Assembly (NCBI RefSeq): GCF_030272615.1
Contig: NC_081412.1
Location: 539,921,835-539,985,834, forward strand
DNA length: 64,000 nucleotides
Source: Cryptomeria japonica
Lineage: Eukaryota > Streptophyta > Pinopsida > Cupressales > Cupressaceae
Direction: 5' to 3'
The notes below the pieces were generated by a model that was not told the DNA's origin, searched no databases, and saw only the letters and a list, made by a program, of their open reading frames with translations. Below are positions 11,914 through 24,840 of the stretch, in pieces; positions within the stretch are counted from its first letter, which is position 1; each line of letters begins with the position of its first letter. Both the position numbers and the translations under genes were made by a program.

Positions 11914-13519
11914 TAGGGTTTTTTAATAAATCTTCTTTCTAAGACTCAAATTAAATTATTTTTCTTAAAAAATTATATTCTCAAAAAAAACTCAAAATTT
12001 TAGCTAGTTTTTTTTTTGTTTTAATTTTTGGGGTAGAAATCATTTCCAAAAATAAAATCTTGTTAATTAGATCAAAAACAAAAAAAACAAAAAAATTATT
12101 TTAATTTATGTTCTAATCCTCTTGATTGTAGGTTGCCTCGTAATTTTTAAAATTACTAACACATTTGTTCTTGGAGGGGGTAATTTAGGAGGGTTCTTAT
12201 TTTTATTAGATTAGAAAACACTTGCATTGGTGCACTAAAAATAACAATTTGTTTGAAGTGTTTGGGGCGCTTGCCCAATCTATTGTAGAACCCTAGATAT
12301 TCAACAATAGTATCCTCTCCCATCACGTTTGTGGATCTTTGGGTGTAAGAGAAATCATTGAACATCTCCTTTTTTAGAAGGCTTGCCTCCTGGTGCATTC
12401 CACCTGTGAGAGGGAACAATCTAAGCGGTACTTTCTTCCGGTTCGCAATATAAAAAAGGGTGAGATGAAAGTTGTAGCCCAACTAGTATTACCTTCTATC
12501 ATACTCTTCAATCTAAAAGGGGTTTATACCCTAAGTAAGGTTGATTTGGATGCTCATAGTGTGTCGGTGACCCCAAATTGTGACTAAAAACCTTACTAGT
12601 GGCCCACCCTATTTTTGACCAAACATTGTGGTAATTTCAATACAAGGGCATAACAGGTTTTTCTCCCAAGATACTCACCATAAGGGTCCCTTGAGATGAG
12701 ATATAAATCCTTGGCTTAGCATAAGCTACTTATAGCTTTCTAGGGAGAGGGTGATTAGGTTATCCTTCCATTCTAGGAGGCCCTTGTTTGTCCTCTCTTG
12801 AAAAGACAAAATAGTGTACTCACCCATTAAGATGTCGTTGCATTTGAGTCAACGAAGATTCCAATATGTGGGTTGAAGTTAATACCATGAGACCTTGACC
12901 TTACGAATAAGAAGTATTTGAAGTGTCTTTGATTGTGTTTAGACTCATGGAAATTGGGTTGATAGTAGCATATACAACATACACTTTGTACTCATATTTA
13001 GAAAAAAAACACTCTCAAACATTGTGTCTTCTTGTTTGTTATGTCTTCTTGCCACAAAACCACTCACATTTTAATCTGGTCACACATTGAAACATTGAAA
13101 AAGTTGGACAAAATTGAGAAAAAAATGTTTTTCATCATAAACACAATTATGGATTAATATTGCATCTATGGTTCTAAGATTCAAAGATATTCAAAGGTTG
13201 ATTCCATAGGATTACATTTAGTCAACCATCAACTTTTCATGACTTTAAACCTACTTTCAAACACTTTCTGACATCATTTTCAAAACTTCCATTCACACTT
13301 TTCAACTAGAGTCGAAGAGTTGTTTAGTAGTCCTTATAATTATCTTGCAAACACATTTTAGACATCTCTAAATATTCACACATCAAATTTATCATCTTGG
13401 GTACCATTTTGACATTTTGTATCAACATCAACTTACCTAACAAAATTTGTGATCTCCTAGGGCACCTTGCTTAGATTATCTTATCAAATTTGGAACAACA
13501 TTTTAGGACATTACATGTT
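11914..13519 (+). other. untranslated leader of element F, no gene seen
   Basis: Between the primer-site region and the gag remnant there is no coding frame I can support. Short open frames at 12,156-12,587 overlap on both strands and show no domain. Confidence 0.4.
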
Positions 13520-15304
13520 AATTCAAGATGGAGCAAGATTACCCCATGATTTTAATGTGACCCAAATCTTGAAGGGGACCCAAATTGAACTAATGGTAAC
13601 AATGGTGGACCTAGACATGAGCATACCATGCCCAAGTCACCTTCATCCCTCTTTCAAAAACTTGAAGTACCTAATGCTTACATTCATGCAAATTCTTCTA
13701 GACAAACTCATGAACTACCCCATGCAAATACTTTTCAAGGCCGAAGGAATGCCAATGCTTATACTTAGCAACAAGATGATACTCAAGGTCCCAATCATGA
13801 TAATACCTATACTTGAAGACCACATGTCAGATTTGATGATCATACCCAAGATCAAACTTATAATACAAATTATACACATGGTTATGATCCATACACTCGC
13901 CCAAGTCCAAGTGCACCTCATCAAAATTACATAACAAGTGGCTCATACAACAACTATATTTTTCCACCACCTGAACATATATATGACCAATATTGTCCTT
14001 ACGTTCAATATGCTCCTCCTCCTCCTAGTGGCTCAAGAATAAAGATCACTCAAAGAAATAGGGCACAATTTATTAATGATTTGCAACAAAAAATTAAGGA
14101 ACTATGACAACAAATCGCAAGTATGCACACACCAACTAACAATTACACAATTCATGGCATATGTCCTTACCCATTTGATAGAAGAATACCAATCCCCCTT
14201 TTTCTTCACATTTCATGGTGCCTAAATTTGAAACATATAAAGGAAAGGGAGATCCTAAGGCACACATTATATAATTTTTCATAGCTTGAATAGAGTTGGC
14301 ATGAGAAGACTCTTACTTAATGAGACTATTTCTACAAAGTTTAGGTGGACAAGCCATGGAATGGTTTTCACAACTACCACCTGGTATCATGTCATGGGGT
14401 GAATTGGAAGAAGCCTTTATACAACATTGAATACAAAGTTTCAGTGACCACTTTATGTAACACAAAGAAAAAAAATGGAGAATCTTTTGCATCTTTTTTA
14501 CACTAATGGCAAAGTTTTGCTAGTTGATGCCCATGTCATATTCCACAAAAGAAAGTGGTTGAGATGTTTACCTAAAATGTGAATAAGAGATTGGATATGA
14601 CCTTCATAAAGCATGCTTATCTACATTTCAAGAAGGTATTGAAAAGGGTCTATCTATTGAGCAAGGCATCATTATGACCTTTAAGGAAAACAAGATGATT
14701 TTAATATAAAGGACAAACTGCAAGTTTGGAACAAAAACAAGAATACCATTAATGATGGGGTTTTTGATGCAAATATGGTCAAACCAATGATAATTTTTCC
14801 TAATGCAAGCTCATCCATCAATCGAGTGAATAAAAAAATAGCACCAAGACCTCCAAGGAAGTACACACCTTTACGAGAACCAATTGGAATTGCATGGAAG
14901 AAATTGGTTGCAAATAAGCTTATTTCATTACCAGACAATTGACTATTTGAGCCAAGGGTAAAACCTTCATGGTGGAATGACAATGAATTTTGTCAGTATC
15001 ACAAGAGAAAGTGTCATAAGAGTAGTAATTGTCATAAACTAAAGATTCTTATTCAAGATCTTATTGACAATGGTACAATTGAAGTTGAGGGGCACTCTTC
15101 CAATGAAGAACATGTGATATTCAAGGAACCATTTCCAAAATGTGATAAGGGAAAGGTCCCTAAGATAGAAAACAATAACAATTACACAAATGTGGCCTAT
15201 GACTACACTATGAACCACATTAGTGAAATGGGCAATCATGTGTCTACCATAACCATAAAGAGAAACTCCCTTGAATGTAATGTCACTACTCGATGGGGTG
15301 AAGT
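13520..15304 (+). pseudogene. gag of Ty3/gypsy element F, first part
   Basis: The N-terminal part, about 13,690-14,100, is rich in Asn, Gln, Tyr and Pro (for example NYIFPPPEHIYDQY). The capsid-like block covers about 14,220-14,460 in shifted frames, with a GGQAMEWFSQLPPG-type segment near 14,345 that is characteristic of plant gypsy gag. At 14,990-15,060 is the zinc-finger-like CQYHKRKCHKSSNCHKLK followed by LIDNGTIEV, again typical of gypsy gag. Many stops and frame changes occur. The frame is cut at 15,304 inside VTTRWGEV by copia element B and continues at 34,484. Confidence 0.8.
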
Positions 15305-16164
15305 TGTTGGGAAAATGGTGTCTCAACCTTGGATTTACATGAAGTTACTATTTATAGTAAGTTTTCATTTGAGAACGAAATGGTGTGAAATTATCCGTGA
15401 AGTTTCTGGTTGGCTAGATAAGCATTCAGGTAAAGTTACATTGCAAGATCAGAGCTAGTTTTGAAGATATTAAATTTTTCATTTTGGAGGGGTCCAATGA
15501 AAGGTTTAAATTTGATTTTTCAGGACTTTAGAGGCCCCAACATGCCTTGAAAAGTGGGTGTAAATGGCATAGTGGTTTATAAGGCAATAGAGCACTTCGC
15601 CATCTTTTCGGCGCTTCAAATGGTTCGTCAATAGGACACACAGTTCTCAAGTGAGTACTAATGAAATCGGAAATATAACATACATCAAACACATAAATGA
15701 GTTGTCAAAAGGTAGAGATACATCATAGGGCATCTATAAGGGAGATAAGGTTGGACACACCTTATTGGGTGGTTTTAGGCCATGGTTTTGTTATACCATT
15801 TGACAGTTTCTTGTATTGTATCTCCTATATATGAGGTGTGTGACATAGAGGTTAGGTATAAGAGTCTTATACCTATTCAGTTACCTTTGAATCTCTGATT
15901 AGTGGTACTCCTGTGAAGAGATTTCTCTGCAAGTATATTGTAATCTTCTTTTTATTGCGGAATAATATATTGGGCAGCTTTTAGAGTGTGGGGTTTTTTC
16001 TCCTGAAAGGGTTTTCCCCACGTAAATCACTGTGTTATGGTTTGAATATTATTATATCTTTTTTTGTTTTCTATAATTGTTGTGATGATCTGTAAAAAAA
16101 AAATTGCATTACCCTCCTCTCAAGGTTAGTGTAGGAAGTTTTTCCGCTACTTAACTTCCTTATA
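15305..16164 (+). repeat. 5' LTR of copia element B
   Basis: Begins TGTTGGGAAAATGGTGTCTC and is closely matched by the block at 20,359. It has a TATATA promoter-like motif at 15,826-15,831, a GGGTTTTCCCCACGT block at about 16,007, and an end ...CTTAACTTCCTTATA two bases before the primer site. Confidence 0.85.
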
Positions 16165-16166
16165 AG

Positions 16167-16178
16167 TGGTATCAGAGC
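16167..16178 (+). other. primer binding site of element B
   Basis: TGGTATCAGAGC, an exact match to the plant tRNA-iMet-type primer site, two bases after the LTR. Confidence 0.9.
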
Positions 16179-16285
16179 TTGATCACCTTTGGTTTCAATT
16201 GTGGGTTGTTGGGTTTTTTGAACTAATCTTGATTTGAGTGGGAGATTTTGCATGACACTTTTGATCTTATTGCAAGAATTTTCAG

Positions 16286-19200
16286 ATGGCACGTGCGTCA
16301 GGAAAAATAGAGGTGGATAAATTTAATGGAATAAATTTTGAGATGTGGAAGCTAAAGATAGAAGATCTTCTAATAGATTGAGATCTATGGGATGTTGTTG
16401 ATGCAAATGTCCAAAGGCCCTTAGATCCTATTGTGGCGGCTTAGTATGATGCTATGGATTGAAAATCCAAGGGTCTAATCAGACTGTCCCTGGCAGACTC
16501 TATTCTGATCAATGTGCACAAAGAAAACACTGCAAAGAAGCTATGGACTAAGCTTGGTGAAATGTATCAAGAAAAATATTTATTAAATCATATTTTCTTG
16601 AGGAAGAAATTGTATTCCTTGAAGATGGAAGAGGGTGGATGAGTTATAGACCACCTGGAAGCATTCAATATGTTGGTGGCTCAATTAGTATTTATTGGTG
16701 TTAAGATAAATGTAGAGTAGGAATGTTTGATCTTGCTTTGTTCTTTAACTAATTCGTGGGATTCTCTTGTTATGGCTATCGGTAGTACTTCTATTGTTTT
16801 GAAGTCTGAAGATATGGAGGTGCCCTACATGGTGAAGAGATGAGAAGGAAGGTATCCCACAGTTTGAAGGAAGCCCTGACTATTCATGGAAGACCTAAAG
16901 AGAAAGGCAAGAAGAATGAGACGTGTGATAAGTCCAAATTGAGAGGGAGATTGAAATCTCTTGGAAAGTCCAAAGCCATTTGCTAGAATTGCGGTAAACC
17001 AAGTCACATTCGTAAGGACTGCAAAGAAGAAAAGAAGAAGAAAAAGAAGAAGATTAATTATGATTCTAAGTTCAAGAAGGAAGATGGTGATGCATTTATT
17101 GTAGCTTTGGCAACTCATGCAGGTAATGATGTCTAGTTAATTGACTCAAGTGCATCTTTTCATATGACTGTCAATAGAGATTGGTTTTCTGAATATGAAG
17201 AATTTAATGGAAGTAAGGTATACTTGGGTGATGATTCACATTTAGACATTGTTTGTCGAGGTAAAGTTAGAATAAGGTTTTCTGATGGTAGAATAAAAAG
17301 GATTAATGGTGTGTTGCATATCCCTGGTTTAAAACAAAAAAAATTGTCTATGAGCAAACTGATAGGTGCGGGTGTACAGGTAGTCTTTTCTAAAACAGGA
17401 TGTAAGATAATTAAGGGTGCTATGGTAATTGCTAGAAGTGTATGATTCAGCACTTTGTATAAGATAGATGCATACACTATTGAGTGTAATAGAACCTCTA
17501 TAAAAATTAAATCTATGGAATATTTGAGGGTTTCACCTTTAGATGGAAATGGCTTTTGGGTACTTAAGGGTTCTCTTTCTTTTGAAGCAAAGTTGCCTGC
17601 AGAGAAGACTATGTTATGGCACCAGAGGCTTGATCACATTGGAGAAAAGGGTCTAAGGACCTTGAAAAATAAAAACCTTGTTGAAGGTTTGAATGATTGT
17701 AACCTTGACTTTGATTTCTGTGAGCATTGCATTTATGGAAAGCACAATCGTGTTCAATTTTACTCGAGTTCTCATAAAACTTGTGGTGTTTTGGACCTTA
17801 TTCATTCTAATGTGTTTTGTCCTGTAGATCTTCCTTCGATTGGATAATCCACACATTGTGTTTTATTTTTGATGATTTTAGTAGAAGGACATGTGTATAT
17901 TTTCTAAAGAGTAAATCTAAAGTTTTCAATTGATTTAAAGAATTTAAAGCAATGGTTGAGCTACAGACTGGAAAGAAAATTAAAAGTTTGAGGACTGATA
18001 ATGGTGGTGAATTTTTCTCTAATGATTTTGATAGATTCTCTAAAGACTATAGAATTAACAAACAAAAGACAATTCCATATTCTCCACATCAAAATGGAGT
18101 TGCAGAAAGAATGAACAGGACACTGATGAAAAAGGCTAGGAGTATGTTAAGTGGTGTTGGTCTAGAACAAAAATTTTGGGCTAAAGTTGTTGCCACTTCT
18201 TTCTACCTAATTAACGTGTCTCCTACATCAGCCCTTGTTGATAAAATGCCTATGGAAGCATGGTCGGGTCACAAGCCTTCATTGAGACATCTTAGAGTTT
18301 TTGGTTGTAAGGCATATGCACATGTGCCAAAGGAGAAGTGGACAAAGTTGGAGAACAAGGTTGTGAAATGTATCTTCATCGAGTATAGTTATGGTGTGAA
18401 AATATACAAGCTTTGGGACCTATTGCACAAAAGGTAATTAATAGTAGAAGTGTTATTTTTAGAGAAATTAAGTCAATTTCTATTACATTGCGGCTAGAAC
18501 AGACTAAAAAGGACTATGTGATTCAATTTCCTTCTACACCTGAAAGATTTGAATCACGACCCCTGGATAGGCAAGAAGATGAGGAGAGCTCGTCTAGCTC
18601 TGAATCTTTAGGAGAGGAGGAAGAACCTCCAACTCAACTTTTTCAAAGGTCTACAAGACATAGACAACCACCTAAAAGGTATTCACTTGATGATTGGAGA
18701 TGTATTTTTTCTTTGAATACTAATGTGGATGAACCAAAATCTGTAGAAGGGGCATTAGGTATGAATGATGCGGAATCCTAGAAGATTGCTAATGGAAGAA
18801 GAAATAGCATCTTTGAAAAATAATGGTACACCAGGATCTTGTACCATTGCCTGAAAGACAAAAGCATGTTGGTTGCAAATGGGTGTTAAAGAAAGAGATT
18901 GGTTTAGATGGAAGCATTGAGAAGTATAAAGCAAGGCTATTTGCAAAAGGCTACTCTCAGGTTGAGGGTGTTGATTATGGTGAGATATTTTCTCCTGTCG
19001 CCAAAATGACATCCATTATATTTTTGCTTTCTATTGCTACTACTTATGATTTAGAGGTTGAGCAAATGGATGTGAAAACTGCTTTCCTTCATGGTGATTT
19101 GGAGGAGGATATTTATATGATACAAACAGAGCACTATTTGGTGAAAGGTAAAAGTAATTTGGTCTGTAAATTAAAGAAATCCTTGTATGGCCTCAAATAG

Positions 19201-20303
19201 AGTCCTAGGATGTGGTACCATAAATTTGATACATATGTGTTGAGTTTTGGATTTAAGCATTCTAAATCAGATTACTATGTTTATTATAAAACTTATGGTG
19301 ATTATTTCATGTACATTTCATTGTATGTTGATGATATGTTATTCATTGGTAAAGGGAAAGGTATGATTGAGAACTAAAGTCTCAGCTTGCTGCTAAATTT
19401 GAAATGAAAGATCTTGGTATGGTGAAACACATTCTTGGGATGTAAATTAGAAGAGATAGAGTGAATAGAAAGCTATGGCTAGGCCAAAGTAAGTATGTGA
19501 ATTCACTGTTACAGAGGTTCAACATGCATGATTGTAGACCATTGTGTGTTCCTTTTACAGTTGGAATGAAATTATCCACTACAGATTGTCCTACATCCCC
19601 ATCAGAGATGGAAGACATGAGCAGAGTACCTTACCAAAGTGCAGTTGGAAGTTTGATGTATGCTATGGTCTGTACTAGACTAGACATTTCCCAAGCAACG
19701 AGAGTTTTGTCCAGATATATGTCTAATCTTGGTAGAGTTCATTGGGATGCAGTCAAAAGAGTATTCAGATATTTGAAGGGTACCTCAGAGTATTATTTGT
19801 GTTATCATGGTAATTTTGTTGTTTCCCTTGATATTCATGCTTATGTGAATTCAGAATGGGCAAGTGATATTGATAGCAGAAGATCCACCAAAGCTTATAT
19901 GTTTACTTTATTTGGTGGTGCAATTAGTTGGATGAGTAAGCGATAGGTTGTGGTTGCTTTGTCCACTACTGAAGCAGAATATATGGCAGCTACACATGCT
20001 TGTAAAGAGGCTATTTGTCTTAAGAGATTGTGTTCAGACATTGGAATAAAACAAGGAGCCATGATAGTTTACTGTGACACTCATAGTGTGATTTGCCTAG
20101 CTAAGAACCCGACATTTCATGCCCAAACCAAGCACATTGATGTTTAGTATCATTTTTGCACAGATATGATCGAAGATGGCTAGGTGAAGTTGGTTAAGGT
20201 AGAAACTTTGATTAATCTTGTAGATTATTTAACTAAGGTTGTGAGCACAGAGAAGTTCAGATGGTGCTCAAAGTCTATGAGTCTCATGGCCCCTAGCAAT
20301 TGA
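16286..20303 (+). pseudogene. gag-pol polyprotein pseudogene of copia element B
   Basis: It starts MARASGKIEVDKFNG, typical of copia gag, and is interrupted by about fifteen stops. The CCHC knuckle (C-x-NCGKPSHIRKDC) is at about 16,980-17,025 and is followed by a Lys-rich run. Protease has IDSSASFHMT at 17,140-17,170, i.e. Asp-Ser-Ser. Integrase has the HQRLDHIGEKG histidine part and CEHCIYGK, and an HSN where His-Ser/Thr-Asp is usual. LRTDNGGEF (17,991) and NGVAERMNRT (18,094) carry the other two catalytic acids. Reverse transcriptase has MDVKTAFLHG and intact YVDD at about 19,326. RNase H contains STTEAEYMA at about 19,962. The frame ends TGA 20,301-20,303. Confidence 0.9.
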
Positions 20304-20358
20304 TTTATTATGTTGATACTCCCTTTGCTCTTGTAAGGTGTTTGACAAGTGGGATAAT

Positions 20359-21109
20359 TTTTGGGAAAATGGTGTCTCAACCTTGCATTTACATGAGGTT
20401 ACTATTTATAGTAAGTTTTCATTTGAGTACGAAATGGTGCAAATTTTTTCCTAAAGCTTCTGGTTGGCTAGATAAGCATTCCGGTAAAGTTACATCGCAA
20501 GATCACAACTAGTTTTGAATATATTAAATTTTCCATTTTGGAGGGGTCCAATGAAAGGTTTAAATTTGATTTTGTGGACTTAAAAGGCCTGAAAGGCCCT
20601 AAAAAGTAGGCGTAAATAGTGTAGTGGTTTACAAGGCAATAGAGAACTTCACGATCTTTCTGGCGCTTCAAATGGTTCATCAATAGGACACACAGTTCTC
20701 AATTTATGGCCTCCAGAAGTTTGTACTCCTGAAATAGGAAATATAAAATACATCATACACATAAATTAGTTATAAAAAGGGAGGGACACGTCATAAGGAA
20801 TCTAGAAGGGACATAAGGTTGCTACACATTATTGGGTGGTTTTAGCCCATGGTTTTGTAATACTATTTGATGGCTTCTTGTATTGTATCTTCTATATACG
20901 AGGTGCGTGAGATATAGGTTGGGTCTAAGAGTCTTATAGCTATTGAGTTACCTCTGAATCTAAGATTAGTGGTACTCCTATGAACATCTTGCTTTGCAAT
21001 TCTATTGTAATTTGTTTTTGATTGCAGAATAATATATTGGTTGGCTTTTGGAGTGTGGGGTTTTTCTTGTGAAAGGGTTTTCCCCACGTAAATCATTGTG
21101 TTATGGTTT
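20359..21109 (+). repeat. 3' LTR of element B, left part
   Basis: Colinear with 15,305-16,040 and breaks off after GTGTTATGGTTT, where the TGTAAAGTGG end of element E begins. The first two bases are TT instead of TG. Confidence 0.85.
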
Positions 21110-22293
21110 TGTAAAGTGGAAAATTGGATCCTAGTGACTCCCCAAATAGGAGAGAGAAAGGAAGCCACTAGGATGATTTTCACTTGGGAGGAACTTTACA
21201 TTCAAAAGAGGGGCTTGAATCTACTACATCCAAATCTGAGGGAAACAAGGATGTGAATTTTGAGTGGATTTCAAGTGGTTGAAGTATGATTTACCCTCTT
21301 TTGTAAATGAGAAAGTTGACTTGTTGGCTATGTGGAAAAGGGAGAGGAAATGAGTGAAATGAGGAGCTACCAGTTCAGGATCACACTATAACTTCGGATC
21401 TAATCTAATTAGACTGATGTGGATTTGCCCTGCAAATTTGGAGAAAATTCTTCAGGACCATGGCGAGAATGTACATGGTCTGCTACAAAATCCGTGAAAC
21501 AAAAAGGGTTCTTCTGTCTCTACAAATGAAGCCCAAACCTATAATTACAACTATGCACCTGTAACCTACACACAGAAAGAGAGGAAAAGGGGGTTTTGGA
21601 TAGGGGTTTGCCTCAGTCAAACCTCGGTTGAGGAATCAATCTTGAAAGAAAGTAATTGCAAATTCTTGAATGTAAACAATGGAAATGTATACCTTGTAGA
21701 TCCGAAACTTGTTGATGATGATCACTTTGCTTCTTGAATGGAATCACAAATATTGCATGAAATGGCATGTAACATGATAAAACCCTAACACACACACATG
21801 CTTGTAAATGAATGTTATAATGTTTCTCCAATGGATGAATGAAGAAGACTTGAATTCTTGAATGCTTGATGATGACCTTGAAATCTCGTATCTTCTCCTT
21901 ATGCCTCTTATCCCTTATCATCCATTTATCCATCCTCTTTATGTCCTCGAATGAGGGTATTGAATTCCATTTTATACATGCCTCAAGGATTAATTTTCAA
22001 CCACTGAAGCCTGACAAAGAGGAATTGCAAACCCCAAAGAAACAAAATGCATAGGAGACCAGGAAGATCGAACATAGGGCGACCCTAAGGGGTGAGGACA
22101 AGGGTGCCACACCCCTGTCCTACCCTATTTTGGGCCCTAGACAAGATACAAAGTAGCCACAAGATATAAAGGAGGAAGGGTGAAGAGGTGAAAATATAGA
22201 AATAGTTCCCGGTTAGGGAAGGAGATGTCATCGCCAAGGTGAGAACCCGAAATGTGGTTAAAATTACAGAGGTCACAATTTTATGACACTACA
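21110..22293 (-). repeat. 3' LTR of element E
   Basis: TGTAAAGTGG...CACTACA on the plus strand, so TG/CA-bounded, 1,184 bp. On the minus strand its start lies directly after a purine tract. It contains CAAATCTGAGGG and ACACACACATG-type segments and no supported gene. Confidence 0.65.
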
Positions 22294-22305
22294 TTTAGCC
22301 CCCAG
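22294..22305 (-). other. polypurine tract of element E
   Basis: Minus-strand CTGGGGGCTAAA immediately before the LTR start TGTAGTGTC, the usual gypsy arrangement. Confidence 0.65.
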
Positions 22306-22693
22306 TTTAGCGGGAGTACGGCCTACACCACTACTACCGGTAAAGTAGAAGAAAAGGAAAGATGAAGATGAGAGACATGGACAAAAACCACAAGGAGTAT
22401 AAGACATCACTAATATTGAGGAGAGAAAATCCCCCAATCTTAGGGTCTTAACTCACGCCAACATATGCAAGAGCACACAAAACAAAAAGGCACAAGACAC
22501 ACAAAAACAAAGACAAAACACAAAAAGACACACGACAAGAACAAGATTGGTGCAAGGCATGCATCACTCCAAGAAAGAAATTTTGTTTTGTTCTAAGATT
22601 TTGTGTGTTTTCTTTCAAGTTATAATAATGGACCAACCATTTGACACTCAGTGAAGCCATGGTTGACTTGTCAAAGTTTTGTTATGTTCAGGA
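22306..22693 (-). other. gene-free 3' internal region of E
   Basis: A/G-rich sequence with CACAAGACACAC-type low complexity. No gene is supported. Confidence 0.4.
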
Positions 22694-24080
22694 TGTTGAT
22701 ACCCTAGGAAGTTGTAATGTTGATGTTGATCACAAGTGTAGTACTCTAAAATAGAGTCATCATGTAATAGGGGTTTCATGTATTGTTTTTAGGTCTTCTA
22801 GGATGCTTAGAGGGCCTTTGGGAGCCTTGTAATACACAGGAATGCAAAGTTGCATCCTAAGTGACAAAAAATGTAAAAGTTGTTGAGCAACATTTTGCAA
22901 AAGTTGCATTTTTGAAAAGTTGGTTCAACCAACTAAATTAGGAACATATAAGACAAAAACAACTTCATTGTACAAGTTGGAGGATCTGGAATGCAAAAGC
23001 ATGTTTTTTTTGCAAGAAGAAATCTTGTTTTGACACCGTTTTAACTGTTTTCCTTTATTTTGTTGCATTGTACGGTCTAGTACGGACCTGTCAGAAGTAT
23101 TTCATTGCAGAGCATGAGAGTTTGTTGAATTTTCTTTCCATAAAGGTAGATTAGCAAGTCTAATTGTTTTTGGTTGCAAGGATCTAATCCATTCTCTATG
23201 ACTAGGTGTAAAACCCTTGCAAAGTAGGGTTTAAGGGGAAAATGGATCTAACCTAAGCATCCATTGATAGAACCAGTTGCAATCAAGTGGAATGCTAGGT
23301 TAGGATCTATATATATGGCTAGAGTAGTTTTTTTGGTTTTTCAGGCCTTTGTGGAGGAGCTACAATGAAACCCTAGGCTCACAGCTAGGAGTTGGTGAGT
23401 CCAAGATAGCAGAAGATGTACGATTTTTTAGCACATGTGGATTGGTAGAAGGGAAATTGAAGCATGGTTGGAAATCCATTTTAATTCCCTTGAATAATCC
23501 ATGATTATCTTTGGTAGATGTTTTGACTGGTGAACCTTTTCAAGAACAAATTTGTGAGTCACCCGATAGGCCTAGAACCCAAAAAAATAGGGCATTATTG
23601 GAAACCCCATGTGTACAGAGAACCCAGATGCAATTCTTCAATATTGTTTGTAACTCAAAAAAGGGTATTCAAATCTTAAATTTATTTGTGGCCTTGTGTG
23701 GGAAAATTTCAAAATAATTCTTGTAAACCATCATAGGAGGGCTAATTGTATTAGGCCTATTTGGAGCCGGTAGAGCCAAAGTGAGGTTGAGAAGGATTGG
23801 CGATGGGTTGGAAGGTGACCAAAATAGTTGAAACTACTAGAAACATTGTGTAACTTCATGATGCACTCTTGAAACAAGTTTGTGAAGTGGGATCCTTTGC
23901 AGAGGTTGTCGGAGCCCTTAGGAGTGGTGTTAGGGATTGAGGTGGAAGCCTCAATAGGAAGTGTTGATTGTTTAAGATAAATGGCTATATCTTGGAGGAA
24001 AGACAAAGTGGATTAGACCTTGGAGGTCTAGATAGAAAAACCTCTACCAAGTACCATTGGATGGCCTTGAGGAGTTAGAG
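22694..24080 (+). repeat. old dispersed repeat, copy 2
   Basis: Second copy of the repeat at 7883-9480, in the same orientation. Shared landmarks are the TGTTGAT start, AAAAGTTGCA motifs, AGTACGGACCTG, GGGCATTATTGGAAA, GGGCTAATTGTA and ACCATTGGATGG. It interrupts the 3' region of E. The ends are approximate. Confidence 0.45.
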
Positions 24081-24617
24081 GGTTGACCAAGACAAGTTCA
24101 ACAAGAAGGTGAATAGGATTAGCTCCAAGACTCTTTGCATCAAAGACACAAGATGAAAAAAATAACTAGCTGAATAGATCTCGAGTTCAGATGTCTCAAC
24201 AACTAATTAGGACACAAAGACCAATGCCAACACATAAACACAAGCAATCACAAAAAAGAGCAAAGTTGACATGATCCATGAACTATCAATAGTAAAACTA
24301 TGAGTTCATGAGAGGAAGAAGAGAGAGAACATGAATACACATTTTGGTGATCCATGAGAAGAAAAAAATAAAGAAGAAAGAAACCATGGACATCTCGCCC
24401 CTAAAACTAGGTGATCCATGGAGAGAAGGACATGGAAAATCTCGCCCCCAGATCCTGTCTAGGTGATCCATGTAAAGAGAATGAGTGAGAAGACCGTTAG
24501 TTGCACTCAACCTCATGTGCATGTGTTCAAGTGAGGTTTGAAGAGCCTCATAGGATTATATGCCTAAGTACGCTACAACCTATATAGAATGTATAGTACA
24601 AGTGTCAAGAAAGGTGT
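24081..24617 (-). other. non-coding E sequence with short GATCCATG repeats
   Basis: Contains three loose repeats built from CTCGCCCC and GGTGATCCATG between about 24,345 and 24,475. No gene is seen. Confidence 0.4.
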
Positions 24618-24840
24618 GATATCTCACTCTAAGAGACCGTGCTCTGGTTCCGAGAATAATCAGCCCACATAAAAGAAAAGTGGTGTCATCTCGCTCTAAG
24701 AGACTGTGCTCTAGTTCCGAGAATGACCCACTGTACAAGATAAAAGTGATGACATCTTGCTCTAATAGGTTTCCCTCTAGTTCCAAGAATGTTTCACTGT
24801 ACAAGAAAAGAAGAAGTGAAGACAACTCTCTCTAAGAGAC
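24618..24840 (+). repeat. tandem 66-70-bp units, left part
   Basis: Units share CTCTAAGAG, GTGCTCTRGTTCCRAGAAT and CACTGTACAAGA, with starts near 24,620, 24,690, 24,755 and 24,824. The fourth unit is cut at GAGAC by element C and continues at 31,966. Confidence 0.75.

Noticed and set aside
13467-13934. 155-codon Met/Leu/Ile-rich open frame
   Set aside because: It is out of frame with the Asn/Gln/Tyr-rich gag remnant of element F, which reads through the same DNA with recognisable composition.
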